DNA of 64,000 bases from the NCBI RefSeq assembly GCF_000331735.1, contig NC_020126.1:1-64000 (forward strand). Reading direction: 5' to 3'. The first letter of the stretch is position 1. Every line of letters begins with the position of its first letter. The notes beneath the pieces were generated by a model, which was given only the letters and a program-made list of their open reading frames with translations, was not told the DNA's origin and did not search any database. The DNA comes from Myxococcus stipitatus DSM 14675 (GTDB lineage: Bacteria > Myxococcota > Myxococcia > Myxococcales > Myxococcaceae). This document shows, in pieces, positions 55,047-64,000 of the stretch. A program made the position numbers and the translations under genes.

Positions 55047-56135
55047 ATGAAGGCCGTCGCTGTCTTTCCTGGGAAGAGGCAAGTGCGCGTCATCGACGCG
55101 CCTGAACCCGAGCTCCAGGCTCCGACCCAGGTGAAGGTGCGCACCCATGAAGTCGGCGTGTGCGGCACCGACAAGGACATCGTCTCCTTCACCTACGGCA
55201 CGCCGCCTCCGGGTCTCGACTACCTCATCCTCGGACACGAGTGTCTGGGTGAAGTCGTGGAGGTCGGCCCCGCCGTCCAAGGACTCCAGAAGGGTGACTG
55301 GGTGGTGCCTCGCGTGCGCAGACCTTGCCCGCACGCCCTCTGCCCCGCATGCCGGGGCGGACACCCCGACTTCTGCATCACCGGTGACTTCACCGAGCGC
55401 GGCATCAAGGAAGCCCCTGGCTTCTGCTCGGAGCACTTCGTGGAGGACGTGGCCTATCTGCACCGTGTCGCCACCGAGTTGCATGACGTCGCCGTGCTCA
55501 CCGAGCCCCTCACCATCGCGGAGAAGGCGCTGCGGCAGCTCGACCTCATCCAGGAGCGCCTGCCGTGGAGGCCCGTGCCAGGGCGCGCCGTCGTGCTGGG
55601 CGCGGGGCCCGTGGGCCAGCTCGGCGTGCTCACGCTGCTGCGGCGCGGCTTCGCCACCACCGTGTACTCGCACAGCCGAAAGCCCAACGTGAAGGCCGAG
55701 GCCGCGGAGGCCGTGGGCGCGCCCTACCTCTCCACGCAGGACATCTCCCCCGAGGAGCTGGTCCGGCGAGCAGGCGCACCCGACGTCATCTACGAGGCCG
55801 CCGGCACCGCGAAGGCCGCCTTCGAGGCGCTGAAGTCCCTGTCACCCAATGGCGTCTTCATCTTCACGGGGGTGCCGTCGAAGTCCGAACAGATGTCCCT
55901 GGGGGGCGATGACTTCCTCAAGCAGCTCGTGTTGAACAACCAGGTCCTGCTGGGCACGGTGAACGCGGCGGCCTCGGACTTCGATGCGGCGCTGGAGGAC
56001 CTGGCCCGCTTCCGTGCGCGGTGGCCAGGGGGGCTCGAGCGGCTCATCACCGCGCGCCACCCTCCTGAATCCTTCTTCGACGTGGTGACGGGCAAGGCAG
56101 GCGGCGGCATCAAGCACGTCATCACCTTCACCTGA
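55047..56135 (+). CDS. Glucose 1-dehydrogenase, zinc MDR type
   Basis: A 362-residue medium-chain dehydrogenase that oxidises glucose with NAD(P)+. Catalytic zinc residues are in GVCGTDKD (Cys39) and GHECLGEV (His64, Glu65), and the structural-zinc lobe is RPCPHALCPACRGGHPDFC. The nucleotide loop VVLGAGPVGQLG lies near residue 184. The C-terminal domain has the Glu_dehyd_C pattern of Thermoplasma/Haloferax-type glucose dehydrogenases. Start ATG 55047 has GGCAGGAG six bases upstream. It is the first gene of a glucose dehydrogenase-GH15-royal-jelly block, 12 bases before the GH15 gene, consistent with release and then oxidation of glucose. Confidence 0.9.
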   Translation: MKAVAVFPGKRQVRVIDAPEPELQAPTQVKVRTHEVGVCGTDKDIVSFTYGTPPPGLDYLILGHECLGEVVEVGPAVQGLQKGDWVVPRVRRPCPHALCPACRGGHPDFCITGDFTERGIKEAPGFCSEHFVEDVAYLHRVATELHDVAVLTEPLTIAEKALRQLDLIQERLPWRPVPGRAVVLGAGPVGQLGVLTLLRRGFATTVYSHSRKPNVKAEAAEAVGAPYLSTQDISPEELVRRAGAPDVIYEAAGTAKAAFEALKSLSPNGVFIFTGVPSKSEQMSLGGDDFLKQLVLNNQVLLGTVNAAASDFDAALEDLARFRARWPGGLERLITARHPPESFFDVVTGKAGGGIKHVITFT

Positions 56136-56147
56136 GGCGAGGTGCAT

Positions 56148-58004
56148 ATGGGGGTCGGCAGACAGGCGGTGGCGGGGGGCTCCGTGCCCATCGAGGACCA
56201 CGGCGTCATCGGCGACCTGCGCACGGTGGCGCTCGTGGGGAACGAGGGAACCATCGACTGGCTGTGCTACCCGCACTTCGACAGCCCCAGCGTCTTCGCC
56301 GCGCTGCTGGACCCACAAAAGGGCGGCCACTGGCGCATCCACCCCAATCCGGACGGAGTCCTGAACAAGCAGTTCTACTGGCCGGACACCAACGTGCTGG
56401 TGACGCGCTTCTACACGGCCGACGGCGTGGGAGAGCTCATCGACTTCATGCCCATGAACAAGCGGGGCGAGAAGGAGACGCGAGAGGTGCTCCGGCGCGT
56501 GCGCGTGGTGCGCGGGGAGATGGCCTTCGAGATGGAGTGCCTCCCGGCCTTCAACTACGCCCGGGACGAGCACCAGACGCACCTCATCTCCGGAGGCGCC
56601 GCCTTCGAGTCCCCCAAGCTCCAGCTCACGCTGGCCTCCTCGCTGCCGCTGCGGCGCGTGGAGCGCGGGGTCGCCGCGAGCTTCGTGCTGCGAGAGAACC
56701 AGTCCGCCGTCTTCACCTTGCGCGAGGGCATGCGCGTGTCGTGCGAGGACCTGGTGCACAGCCACGACTCCGCGGAGGCGCTCTTCCGGGACACGGTGGA
56801 GTACTGGCGCCACTGGCTGTCGGGCTGTCAGTACACGGGGCGGTGGCGGGAGACGGTGCAGCGCTCCGCGCTCGCGCTGAAGCTGATGACGTTCTCTCCC
56901 ACGGGCGCCATCGTCGCGGCCCCCACGTGCAGCCTCCCCGAGTCACCCGGTGGCTCCCGTAACTGGGACTACCGTTACTGCTGGCTCAGGGACGCGGCCT
57001 TCACCGTCTACGCGTTCATCCGCCTCGGCTTCAAGAAGGAGGCGGCGGCCTTCATGCAGTGGGTGGAGGCGCGCTGCGCGGAGCAGGGGGACGGGCCGCT
57101 GCCGCTGATGTTCTCCCTGGATGGCAGCCCCGTGCCGGAGGAGGTGGAGCTGTCGCACCTGATGGGGTACGGCGGCGCCAGGCCGGTGCGCATCGGCAAC
57201 GCGGCGGCGGACCAGCTCCAGCTCGACATCTACGGCGAGCTGATGGACTCCGTGTACCTGTCCAACAAGTACGCGGCCCCCATCTCCTTCGACTTCTGGA
57301 GGCACCTGCGCCGGCTGGTGGATTGGGTGTGTGAGCACTGGAACGAGCCGGACGAGGGCATCTGGGAGGTGCGCGGCGGACGGCGCCACTTCGTGTACTC
57401 GAAGCTGATGTGCTGGGTCGCGGTGGACCGGGCCATCCGCCTGGCCGACAAGCGCAGCTTCCCCGCGGACCGGCCTCGGTGGCTCGCCGTGCGCGACACC
57501 ATCTTCGAGAGCATCATGTCCAGCGGCTGGAGCGAGGAGCGCGGCTCGTTCATCCAGGCCTACGGCAAGGACACGCTGGACGCGGCGAATCTGCTGATGC
57601 CGCTGGTGTTCTTCCTGTCGCCCGTGGACCCGAGGATGTTGTCCACGCTGGACCACATGCGTCGGCCCCCGTCGAAGGGCGGGCTCACGTCGGACGGGCT
57701 GGTGTTCCGCTACGACGTGGAGGCGACGCTGGACGGCATCCCCGGCAGCGAGGGCACCTTCAACCTGTGCAGCTTCTGGTTGGTGGAGGCCATGACGCGG
57801 GCGAACCAGGCGCGGCCGGACCTGCTGGAGGAGGCCCGGCTCACCTTCGAGCGCATGCTGGGCTACGCCAACCACGTGGGCCTGTACGCGGAGCAGACGG
57901 GCATGTCCGGCGAGTCCCTGGGCAACTTCCCCCAGGCCCTCACCCACCTGTCGCTCATCAGCGCCGCGTACAACTTGGACCGGACGCTGGGCCGCAAGGA
58001 CTGA
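56148..58004 (+). CDS. GH15 glycoside hydrolase (glucoamylase/trehalase type)
   Basis: A 618-residue inverting alpha-glucosidase of family GH15, which also includes acid trehalases. The segment [13 protein letters not shown] around 271-283 forms the substrate site; the general acid is Glu407 in GIWEVRGG and the general base fits Glu535 in GSEGTFNLC. The N-terminal beta-sandwich ([22 protein letters not shown]) is that of bacterial-type GH15. No signal peptide is present, so it should act on intracellular sugars such as trehalose or maltooligosaccharides. ATG 56148 with GAGG upstream is chosen over GTG 56142. It is 12 bases downstream of glucose dehydrogenase, probably in one operon. Confidence 0.93.
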   Translation: MGVGRQAVAGGSVPIEDHGVIGDLRTVALVGNEGTIDWLCYPHFDSPSVFAALLDPQKGGHWRIHPNPDGVLNKQFYWPDTNVLVTRFYTADGVGELIDFMPMNKRGEKETREVLRRVRVVRGEMAFEMECLPAFNYARDEHQTHLISGGAAFESPKLQLTLASSLPLRRVERGVAASFVLRENQSAVFTLREGMRVSCEDLVHSHDSAEALFRDTVEYWRHWLSGCQYTGRWRETVQRSALALKLMTFSPTGAIVAAPTCSLPESPGGSRNWDYRYCWLRDAAFTVYAFIRLGFKKEAAAFMQWVEARCAEQGDGPLPLMFSLDGSPVPEEVELSHLMGYGGARPVRIGNAAADQLQLDIYGELMDSVYLSNKYAAPISFDFWRHLRRLVDWVCEHWNEPDEGIWEVRGGRRHFVYSKLMCWVAVDRAIRLADKRSFPADRPRWLAVRDTIFESIMSSGWSEERGSFIQAYGKDTLDAANLLMPLVFFLSPVDPRMLSTLDHMRRPPSKGGLTSDGLVFRYDVEATLDGIPGSEGTFNLCSFWLVEAMTRANQARPDLLEEARLTFERMLGYANHVGLYAEQTGMSGESLGNFPQALTHLSLISAAYNLDRTLGRKD

Positions 58005-58106
58005 CGGACGGGGCGGGTGGGCATGGAACCACTCGTCCGCGGCATCCGTATTGAGGGAGAGTGAGCCTCCACCGCCTCAGGTGGGCTCACCTCCCTTGTC
58101 CACGTC

Positions 58107-59294
58107 ATGGCCGCTCCCCAGCTCCCCTTCCCCATGTCGCCTCCTCCGCCCGGTGCTGGCCTCGCCCGGGTCTTCAAGGTCGTCCTCGCCGTGGCGGGTG
58201 TCTTGGCGCTCGCGGTGGTGGGCGTGCGCCTGCGCTACGGAGGCGGTGAGCCCTACCTGGACGTCACCGGCATGCCCCTGTTGCCGGACAGCGCGCTCGA
58301 GGAGGTGGTGCGCAGCGCGGAGCCCATCGGCAACGTGGCGGTGTCCTCGACGGGGCGGCTGTTCTACACGCTCCATCCGGAGAGCCGTCCGCCTGGGGCG
58401 AAGCTGTGGGAGTGGGTGGACGGCAAGGCCGTGCCGTTCCCCGCCGAGCCGCTCCAGAAGAAGCTCTTCGACACGGTGCTCGGCGTCACCATCGACCGAC
58501 GCGACTGGCTCTGGGTCATCGACCACGGCAACCACGGCCTGGGTGTCCCCCGGCTGCTCGCGTTCGAGCTGTCCACGGGGCACCTCGCGCACGAGTTCGA
58601 CTTCCCGCCGCAAGTGGCTCCGCCGGGCTCGTTCCTCCAGGACATGCGGGTCGATGCGAAGGGCGAGACGGTGTTCATTGCCGACGTGGGCTTCTGGCGG
58701 CGCTCTCCGGCGCTCGTCGTCTACGACGTGGCGAAGAAGCAGGCGCGGCGGGTGCTGGAGAAGCACGAGTCCGTCTTCCCTCGGGACTTCATCATCCGCA
58801 GCCCGCTCAAGGACATGGTGTTCTTCGGCGGGGTGGCGGCGCTGAAGTGCGGCGTGGATGGCATCGCGCTGGACCCGTCGGACGAGTGGCTGTGGTTCGC
58901 GGCGATGAACCACGACACGATGTATCGCGTGCGCACCGCGGACCTGAAGGACACGTCGCTCGACGACACGGCGCTGGCGCAGCGGATTCAGGCGGTGGGC
59001 CGCAAGCCGCTCAACGACGGGCTCAGCGCGGACACCGCGGGCAACGTGCTGATGACGGACGTGGAGCACGGGGCCGTGCTGCGCATGTCTCCGGAGGGCC
59101 GGCTGGAGACGCTGGTGAAGTCGCCGCGCATCCGCTGGGCGGACGCCCTCAACCACGGGCCGGACGGCTGGCTCTACGTGGCGGACAGCGCGCTGCCCCA
59201 CTCGATGCTCCAGTCCCGTGAGCACATCCAGGCGAACGGGCCCTACTTCATCTGGCGCTTCAAGCCCGGCATCGGCGGCATCGCGGGCATGTGA
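58107..59294 (+). CDS. Major-royal-jelly/yellow-family protein
   Basis: A 395-residue protein with an N-terminal transmembrane segment (about 21-42) and a six-bladed propeller that matches the MRJP/yellow family: GNVAVSSTGRLFYTLHPESRPPGAKLWEW, GVTIDRRDWLWVIDHGNHG, FLQDMRVDAKGETVFIADVGF and HDTMYRVRTADLKDTSL. The family is best known from insects (royal jelly, dopachrome conversion), and bacterial members are sporadic and functionally unknown. It follows the GH15 gene by about 100 bases on the same strand. It is likely anchored facing the periplasm. The start ATG 58107 gives the membrane anchor. Confidence 0.85.
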   Translation: MAAPQLPFPMSPPPPGAGLARVFKVVLAVAGVLALAVVGVRLRYGGGEPYLDVTGMPLLPDSALEEVVRSAEPIGNVAVSSTGRLFYTLHPESRPPGAKLWEWVDGKAVPFPAEPLQKKLFDTVLGVTIDRRDWLWVIDHGNHGLGVPRLLAFELSTGHLAHEFDFPPQVAPPGSFLQDMRVDAKGETVFIADVGFWRRSPALVVYDVAKKQARRVLEKHESVFPRDFIIRSPLKDMVFFGGVAALKCGVDGIALDPSDEWLWFAAMNHDTMYRVRTADLKDTSLDDTALAQRIQAVGRKPLNDGLSADTAGNVLMTDVEHGAVLRMSPEGRLETLVKSPRIRWADALNHGPDGWLYVADSALPHSMLQSREHIQANGPYFIWRFKPGIGGIAGM

Positions 59295-59359
59295 GGCGAA
59301 AGCCCTGTCAGCCGTTTTCTCCCGCCGCCGTCCGGCCGCGCACGAAGGAGGACTCGGTC

Positions 59360-59884
59360 ATGGGAGATGCACGCAATCCCAAGCGGGCCCACGAGCAGTG
59401 GAACCCGGAGCGGCTGCGCATTGGTGAAGCGGAGGTACGGGCCCTGGCGCCGTGGGTGACGGTGTCCGGGGGGTGGGCGTGGCACTTCATGGCCCCGCCC
59501 CACGCGGAGGCGGAGCTGAAGCTGTTCCACGACCACAAGGACGTGGACCTCTTCGTGGAGCCCGCGCGCTTCCCGGAGTTGATTGCGGTGCTCACCGCGC
59601 GCGGCTACCACCGCATCTGGACGCGCTTCGACGCGACCAGCACCCACTTCTACCGCTACGCGCGGCACGACGCGGGCGGCAAGGTCATCCTGGATGTCTT
59701 CGTGCGGAGCGTGCCGTCGGTGGAGGCGGCGGGTGTGCGCGTGGTGGACCCGGCCACGCTGCTCACCTTCTACGGCGACATCCACAGCACGGAGGATTGT
59801 GTCTCCGTGCTCGCCGCCCGCACGTTGCTCTCCCGGGGCGTGAGTCCCCTGGGCCGGAGGGAGCTCGTCACGCGGCCTTCGTGA
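59360..59884 (+). CDS. Nucleotidyltransferase-like protein
   Basis: A 174-residue cytoplasmic protein with the nucleotidyltransferase pattern: GGW (Gly37-Gly38-Trp39) followed by FHDHKDVDLFV, where Asp61-x-Asp63 would be the metal pair, and a later ILDVFV strand. This resembles the lincosamide/aminoglycoside nucleotidyltransferase and AbiEii/DUF1814-like groups, but length and detail do not settle the branch. Substrate is unknown. ATG 59360 has AAGGAGG eight bases upstream. It is close after the royal-jelly gene and followed by a hairpin. Confidence 0.68.
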   Translation: MGDARNPKRAHEQWNPERLRIGEAEVRALAPWVTVSGGWAWHFMAPPHAEAELKLFHDHKDVDLFVEPARFPELIAVLTARGYHRIWTRFDATSTHFYRYARHDAGGKVILDVFVRSVPSVEAAGVRVVDPATLLTFYGDIHSTEDCVSVLAARTLLSRGVSPLGRRELVTRPS

Positions 59885-59891
59885 GGGGGGC

Positions 59892-59906
59892 CTCACCCGG
59901 GGTGAG
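59892..59906 (+). terminator. Hairpin after nucleotidyltransferase-like gene
   Basis: CTCACC (59892-59897) and GGTGAG (59901-59906) pair around CGG, with possible extension by GGGGC/GGCCCC outside. It starts eight bases after the stop. Confidence 0.5.
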
Positions 59907-60005
59907 AAGGCCCCGGGGGGCGGGAGGATTCCGGCGCGGCTTTGCTCCGCGCGCCGCCCGGAGTCCTCTACAGTCGGCCTTCCCCCACTCCTCACGCTCC
60001 AGGCC

Positions 60006-61124
60006 ATGGCCGATTCGAGACCCGCCTTCTTCCGCCTCGCTGTCCGCGTGGACGCGCACTACGACGCCGTGAGCCGGAGCCTCCGCCGCTGGTTGGGCAT
60101 CGCCCCGCCGCTGCGCATCGTTCCCTATCGCGGCCACGGCTCGCCGGAGCGCGCGCTCATCAAGGCGCGGGTGATGGAGGACCGGCGCATCCGTCCCCGG
60201 CAGCACCGTCACACGCTGCTGAGCAGCGCCGTGGCTTCCTACAAGCGCTACATGACGCGCGAAATCCCGGGCGCGCACGTGGCGGTGCGCTGGGGGGACA
60301 AGCGCTGGGAGGGGACCACCGACGAGGAGGGCTTCCTGGAGCTGTGGGTGGCACCGCCGGAGGGCGTGGGCTCCGGGTGGCACGAGGTGGAGCTGGAGCT
60401 GCTCTCACCGGAGCCGGAGGGAGTGCCTCGCGTGGTGGCCCCGGTGCGGGTGGCCGGCACGGGCGCGCGCTACGGCGTCATCAGCGACATCGACGACACC
60501 GTCATCGTCACGGGCGTCACGGACCTCTTCAAGCGCGCGTGGGCCCTCTTCCTCACCGAGCACCGCGTGCGGCTGCCCTTCCCGGGCGTGGATGCCTTCT
60601 ACGCGGCGCTCCAGGCGGGCGCGGAAGGAGACGCGGACAACCCCATCTTCTACGTCTCCAGCAGCCCGTGGAACCTGTACGAGCACCTGGACGAGTTCCT
60701 CGCCCTGCACCACATCCCCATGGGGCCGCTGCTGCTGCGCGACTGGGGCCTGTCCAGCCAGGGCTTCGCGCCCGGCGGCGGCCACGGGCACAAGCTCCAG
60801 AAGATTCGCGGGCTGCTCCAGGACCTGCCGCACCTGCCCTTCATCCTCATCGGCGACAGCGGGCAGGAGGACGCCGAGCACTACCGCACCATCGTCCGCG
60901 AGTTCCCCGGCCGCATCCTCTGCATCTACATCCGCAACGTGCCCGGTCGCGCGGGCCGGGCCCAGGAGCTGGAGCACATCGCCCGGGAGGTTCGCGAAGC
61001 GGGCAGCCAACTGCTGGCCGTGGACGACACCACCACCGCGGCGCGGCATGCGGCCCTGTCCGGGTGGATTCAGTGGAAGGAGGTCCGCGAGGTGGAGGCC
61101 CACCGCCGCGAGGACTCCCCGTGA
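60006..61124 (+). CDS. App1-type phosphatase (DUF2183)
   Basis: A 372-residue protein with the DUF2183/App1 catalytic domain. The N-terminal 150 residues form a beta-rich domain (RIVPYRGHGSPERALIKARVMED, HVAVRWGDKRWEG). The HAD-like phosphatase motif SDIDDTVIVTG (Asp161, Asp163, Asp164) is followed by FYVSSSPWNLY and LIGDSGQEDAEHY. The yeast homologue App1 is a phosphatidate phosphatase; a lipid substrate here is therefore plausible but not shown. No signal or membrane helix. A hairpin lies directly after the stop. It is convergent with ppk across a gene-free 383-base stretch. Confidence 0.87.
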   Translation: MADSRPAFFRLAVRVDAHYDAVSRSLRRWLGIAPPLRIVPYRGHGSPERALIKARVMEDRRIRPRQHRHTLLSSAVASYKRYMTREIPGAHVAVRWGDKRWEGTTDEEGFLELWVAPPEGVGSGWHEVELELLSPEPEGVPRVVAPVRVAGTGARYGVISDIDDTVIVTGVTDLFKRAWALFLTEHRVRLPFPGVDAFYAALQAGAEGDADNPIFYVSSSPWNLYEHLDEFLALHHIPMGPLLLRDWGLSSQGFAPGGGHGHKLQKIRGLLQDLPHLPFILIGDSGQEDAEHYRTIVREFPGRILCIYIRNVPGRAGRAQELEHIAREVREAGSQLLAVDDTTTAARHAALSGWIQWKEVREVEAHRREDSP

Positions 61125-61507
61125 GGCACCTGCCCTGAAGGGCAGGGAGATTCAGGCTGGATGTAATTTACGACAAAGGCTTGAATTCAGACCTCCAGTT
61201 GTGGCACAGGCGCCCTGGTTTTTCTGGGTTGTCTGCTGTTCCAACGCCCCTCGGGGGGGAAGTGAGTCGCGCGTGGCCAGCTGGTGCATCCGTTTCGCAG
61301 GGCGCTCTCCCCGGTGGTCCCGCGTGCGGGGGACGGACCGGGCTCCCCGCCTCTCTCGGCGGGTGTGCTCGCCGCCCCGGGCAAGGCCTCGGCCTCCGTG
61401 CCGGCTGCCGCGCCGCAAGGCCGCGTGCTCGTGGTGGACGGCGCGACCCTCGACGGTGCCCTGAGGCGGCGGGCCCTCGGCGCTTCGAGCGCCCCGGGCC
61501 CCCTCGC
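61125..61507. other. Gene-free convergent region
   Basis: These 383 bases separate the App1 and ppk stops. CCTGCCCT-GA-AGGGCAGG at 61129-61146 is a near-immediate terminator hairpin for App1. Open plus-strand frames continue into ppk antisense and have no family features or ribosome site, so I annotate no gene. Several short G/C inverted repeats are present nearer ppk. Confidence 0.5.
61129..61146 (+). terminator. Terminator-like hairpin after App1 gene
   Basis: CCTGCCCT (61129-61136) and AGGGCAGG (61139-61146) form a perfect 8-bp inverted repeat four bases after the App1 stop. Confidence 0.5.
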
Positions 61508-63670
61508 TCACGGGAGCGGGCGGCCCCCTTGGAACTGGGCGTGGCGGTTGGCGCGCTCCATGAGCTCGCCCTGGGCCCAGCGCTTCTCCCCATTCGCGGG
61601 CGGGGACAGGCGGCGCCAGTGGCCATCCGACTGGAGCTCCCAGGCGTGGGTGTTGTCGGCCAGGTTGCGGTCCAGCGTGTCGCGCACCTGTGAAATCAGC
61701 CCCGCGTCCTCCACCGGCGCCAGGATTTCCACGCGGTGGTCCAGGTTGCGAGGCATCAGGTCCGCGGAGCCGATGTAGCAGCGCACCTCCGTGCCGCGCT
61801 CGAAGAGGTAGACGCGCGCGTGCTCCAGGAAGCGGCCCAGCGTGGACACCACGCGGATGTTGTCGGAGACGCCGGGGATGCCCGGGCGCAGGCAGCAGAT
61901 GCCTCGCACGTTGAGCTCCACCTTCACGCCCGCGCGGGACGCGTCGTAGAGGGCGCGGATGATGGCCGGGTCCACCAGCGCGTTCATCTTCATCTGGATG
62001 CGGGACGGGCGCTCCAGCGTGTGCGCGACGACGGTGCGCTTGATGTGCTCGAGCAAGCCCTCGCGCATGGTGAGGGGCGCCACCAGGAGCTTGCGGAAGC
62101 TCTTGGGGCGGCCGAAGCCCGTCAGGTAGTTGAAGAGGTCCGCCACGTCCGCGCCGATGTCCGGGTCCGTGGTGAACAGGCCCATGTCCGTGTAGAGGCG
62201 CGCCGTCTTCGGGTTGTAGTTGCCGGTGCCCACGTGCACGTAGTGGCGCACGCGCTCCCCCTCGCGCCGGACGATGAGGATGGCCTTCGCGTGGGTCTTC
62301 AGCGAGGGGATGCCGTAGACGACGTGGACGCCCGCCTCTTCCAGCGCGTTGGCCCACTTGATGTTGGTGCGCTCGTCGAAGCGGGCCTTGAGCTCCACCA
62401 TGCACACGGCCTGCTTGCCGTTCTCCGTCGCCGTTATCAGCGCGGGCACCAGCGGGGAGCTGTCGGAGGTGCGGTACACGGTCTGCTTGATGGCGAGCAC
62501 GTCCGGGTCCGCCACCGCCTCCGTGACGAAGCGCTCCACCGATGAGCTGAACGAGTCATAGGGGTGGTGCACCAGGAGGTCGCCCCGCCGCATCGCCGCC
62601 ATCACCGTGCCGGCCTCGGGCGGCGCGTCCGGGTCCGGCCTCAGCCGAGGCTGCGAGACAGGCGCCCACGGCGGGTCCTTCAGCTCGGGGAAGCCGGGCG
62701 CGAAGGCGATGGACTGCACGTCGCCCAGCCCCAAGAGCCCCTGCTCCTCGTACACCTGGCGAGGCTCCAGCCCCAGCGCCTCCACCAGCGGCTCCAGCAG
62801 CTTGGGGCTCATGCCCGCCTGGACCTCCAGCCGGATGACGTCTCCGAACCGGCGCTGGCGCAGCTCCGTCTCCACCGCCTTGAGCAGGTCCTCCGCGTCC
62901 TCGGACACGGTGAAGTCCGCGTCGCGGGTGACGCGGAACAGGCTCCAGCTCAGCACCTCCATGCCCGGGAACAGGTCCCCCAGGTGCTGGGCGATGACCT
63001 CCTCCAGCGGCACGAAGACATGGCCCTTCAGCGGCAGGAAGCGGGGCAGCAACTCCTTGGGCACCTTCACCCGGGCCACGCTCTCCTCGTCCGCCTGCGG
63101 GTCTCGCAGGAGGACGGCGAGGCTGAGCGACAGGTTGGAGATGTACGGGAAGTGCCGGCCCAGGCCGATGGCCAGCGGGGTGAGCACGGGAAATATCTGC
63201 TCCCGGAAGCGCTGGTCCACCTGGGCGCGCTGGTCGGCGTCCAAGTCCTTGGCGCTGAGGATGCGCAGGCCCTTCTCCGCGAGCGCGGGCCGCAGCAGCT
63301 TCTCGAAGATGGCGCTGTGGCGCTTGCTCTGCTCGAAGATGCCCTCGTGCAGCTTGTCGAGCGTGGTGCCCGGCGCCGCCCCATCCGGCACCAGTCGCGC
63401 CACGCCGCCGCGCACCTGCTCGTGCAACCGCGCGACGCGAATCATGAAGAACTCGTCCAGGTTGCGCGCGTAGATGGCGACGAACTTCAGCCGCTCGAGC
63501 AGGGGCTCGTCCGACGACTCCGCCAACTGGAGCACCCTGTCGTTGAAGGCCAGCCAGGACAGCTCGCGATTGAAGAAGAGCCCTTCATCCATCTCCACCC
63601 CCGCTGGAAGGACATCTCGCTCCAAGGGCTTCTGGGTGACGCTGCGTCCGGCAACGCCTCGCTTCGCCAT
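61508..63670 (-). CDS. ppk1: Polyphosphate kinase 1
   Basis: PPK1 makes polyphosphate from ATP and supports stress resistance. The 720-residue protein has the full family layout: N-terminal helical domain (LFFNRELSWLAFNDRVLQLA, FVAIYARNLDEFFMIRVARL), head domain, and two C-terminal PLD-like domains. The autophosphorylated His is His479 in YVHVGTGNYNPKTARLY, with RTSDSSPLVPALI upstream and GSADLMPRNLDHRVEI later. ATG 63670 follows GGAG; upstream frame is open but unsupported. No ppx is adjacent. It is divergent from the partial gene at the window edge. Confidence 0.97.
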   Translation of the reverse strand: MAKRGVAGRSVTQKPLERDVLPAGVEMDEGLFFNRELSWLAFNDRVLQLAESSDEPLLERLKFVAIYARNLDEFFMIRVARLHEQVRGGVARLVPDGAAPGTTLDKLHEGIFEQSKRHSAIFEKLLRPALAEKGLRILSAKDLDADQRAQVDQRFREQIFPVLTPLAIGLGRHFPYISNLSLSLAVLLRDPQADEESVARVKVPKELLPRFLPLKGHVFVPLEEVIAQHLGDLFPGMEVLSWSLFRVTRDADFTVSEDAEDLLKAVETELRQRRFGDVIRLEVQAGMSPKLLEPLVEALGLEPRQVYEEQGLLGLGDVQSIAFAPGFPELKDPPWAPVSQPRLRPDPDAPPEAGTVMAAMRRGDLLVHHPYDSFSSSVERFVTEAVADPDVLAIKQTVYRTSDSSPLVPALITATENGKQAVCMVELKARFDERTNIKWANALEEAGVHVVYGIPSLKTHAKAILIVRREGERVRHYVHVGTGNYNPKTARLYTDMGLFTTDPDIGADVADLFNYLTGFGRPKSFRKLLVAPLTMREGLLEHIKRTVVAHTLERPSRIQMKMNALVDPAIIRALYDASRAGVKVELNVRGICCLRPGIPGVSDNIRVVSTLGRFLEHARVYLFERGTEVRCYIGSADLMPRNLDHRVEILAPVEDAGLISQVRDTLDRNLADNTHAWELQSDGHWRRLSPPANGEKRWAQGELMERANRHAQFQGGRPLP

Positions 63671-63851
63671 CTTTCGCGACTCCTGTTTCCTACCTCGGCG
63701 GGGGATGTAGCAGGCCAGCCTCCCGGCGATTGTGAACTTAGACGTCACGAAAGGAAGCCCACCTGGGGTGGGTCCGTGCTCGGGAAGTTGCCGAGCGAGC
63801 GTTCACGGATATCACGCGTGGAGTTTCTTGCATCCGCGCTGTTGGAACGGC

Positions 63852-64000
63852 ATGTCAGTCGACGTGAGCCCGACAGAGAACCCTTCGAGTGCCTCCCTGG
63901 CCGTCCCCCCGACGGATGCCAGCAACCTCTTCACGGCATACGACAAGGAGGGCCGGGCACAGAAGGGCCGGTGGGCCGCGGCGCTGGTGGCGGCCATCAT
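63852..64000 (+). CDS. Partial gene at window edge, possible TonB-type protein
   Basis: The first 49 codons of a gene cut off by the window end. Reading from ATG 63852 gives MSVDVSPTENPSSASLAVPP, a polar Ser/Pro-rich leader, then FTAYDKEGRAQKGRWAAALVAAI, i.e. a short basic segment running into a hydrophobic helix. An N-terminal cytoplasmic leader followed by Arg-rich residues and one membrane helix fits energy-transducer TonB proteins of myxobacteria, which carry their domain at the missing C-terminus. The call is tentative. Upstream is only a modest GGAA ribosome site. It is divergent from ppk. Confidence 0.4.
   Translation, partial: MSVDVSPTENPSSASLAVPPTDASNLFTAYDKEGRAQKGRWAAALVAAI

Noticed and set aside
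61190..61230. TGGCACA-like element considered as a sigma-54 -24 box
   Set aside because: No matching TTGC -12 element at the required spacing.
61284..61778. Plus-strand frame between App1 and ppk (VLVVDGATLDGAL)
   Set aside because: It runs into the ppk antisense strand, has no ribosome site and no recognisable family.
63812..64000. Minus-strand frame at the window end
   Set aside because: It is antisense to the plus-strand partial gene, which has a better leader and helix pattern.

Overview
The window reads as a chromosomal segment from a myxobacterium, most likely suborder Cystobacterineae (Myxococcus, Corallococcus or Archangium relatives). The base composition is very GC-rich, so long open frames occur on the wrong strand nearly everywhere. 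Other signs are three Hanks-type protein kinases with C-terminal PEGA domains, many secreted lipoproteins, Cys-rich and Kelch-like surface proteins, a PilZ protein and a BldD/Xre-type regulator. The window opens 81 bases before dnaA, so the assembly was probably rotated to that gene. I see no rRNA, tRNA, CRISPR array, insertion sequence or prophage.

Layout. 0-8 kb: dnaA (TTG start), a large HEAT-repeat exported protein, a DUF2267 protein, a zinc-finger membrane protein and a pair of M16 peptidases (active plus inactive subunit). 8-19.8 kb: mainly minus-strand genes, namely a small acidic protein, a helical hypothetical, a PhoD-like phosphatase, an MFS exporter, a CapA protein with TPRs, a TrmN6-like methyltransferase, a PHB-depolymerase-type esterase lipoprotein and glutathione synthetase. 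One plus-strand gene encodes three Cys-paired PEGA-like modules. 19.8-23.6 kb: kinase 1, then a gene-free stretch with a cluster of DnaA-box-like words and an AT-rich patch (my best candidate for oriC), then a TPR protein overlapping a Cys-rich lipoprotein. 23.6-31.5 kb: hypotheticals, a fibre-like secreted protein, a large multi-domain lipoprotein, a two-gene operon (SRPBCC membrane protein plus DUF4166) and an EASGG-repeat adhesin-like protein.

31.6-45.6 kb: kinase 2, an HTH regulator, an RNase II/R, a metzincin lipoprotein, a VCBS-like protein, a YkgJ protein, a Kelch-like lipoprotein, a two-part PilZ protein and a NYN-LOTUS RNA-binding protein. 45.6-54.8 kb: class II fructose-bisphosphate aldolase, a SerB-like HAD phosphatase, a PqqD-like plus heme-oxygenase-like fusion, an SsuABC/NMT1-type ABC transporter, kinase 3 and a TPR protein. 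54.8-64 kb: a sugar block (glucose dehydrogenase, GH15 glucoamylase/trehalase, royal-jelly-family protein), a nucleotidyltransferase-like protein, an App1-type phosphatase, polyphosphate kinase and the first 49 codons of a possible TonB-type protein.

How the parts relate. Kinases 1 and 3 each lie next to a small exported TPR protein, and these two TPR proteins share a GPKV-centred motif, which suggests a repeated kinase-TPR module. Several convergent gene pairs are separated by strong GC-rich hairpins without T-tracts, consistent with bidirectional terminators. The observation I rate highest is that dnaA has no DnaA-box cluster at its own flanks, while the intergenic region near 21.6-21.85 kb has one plus an AT-rich patch.
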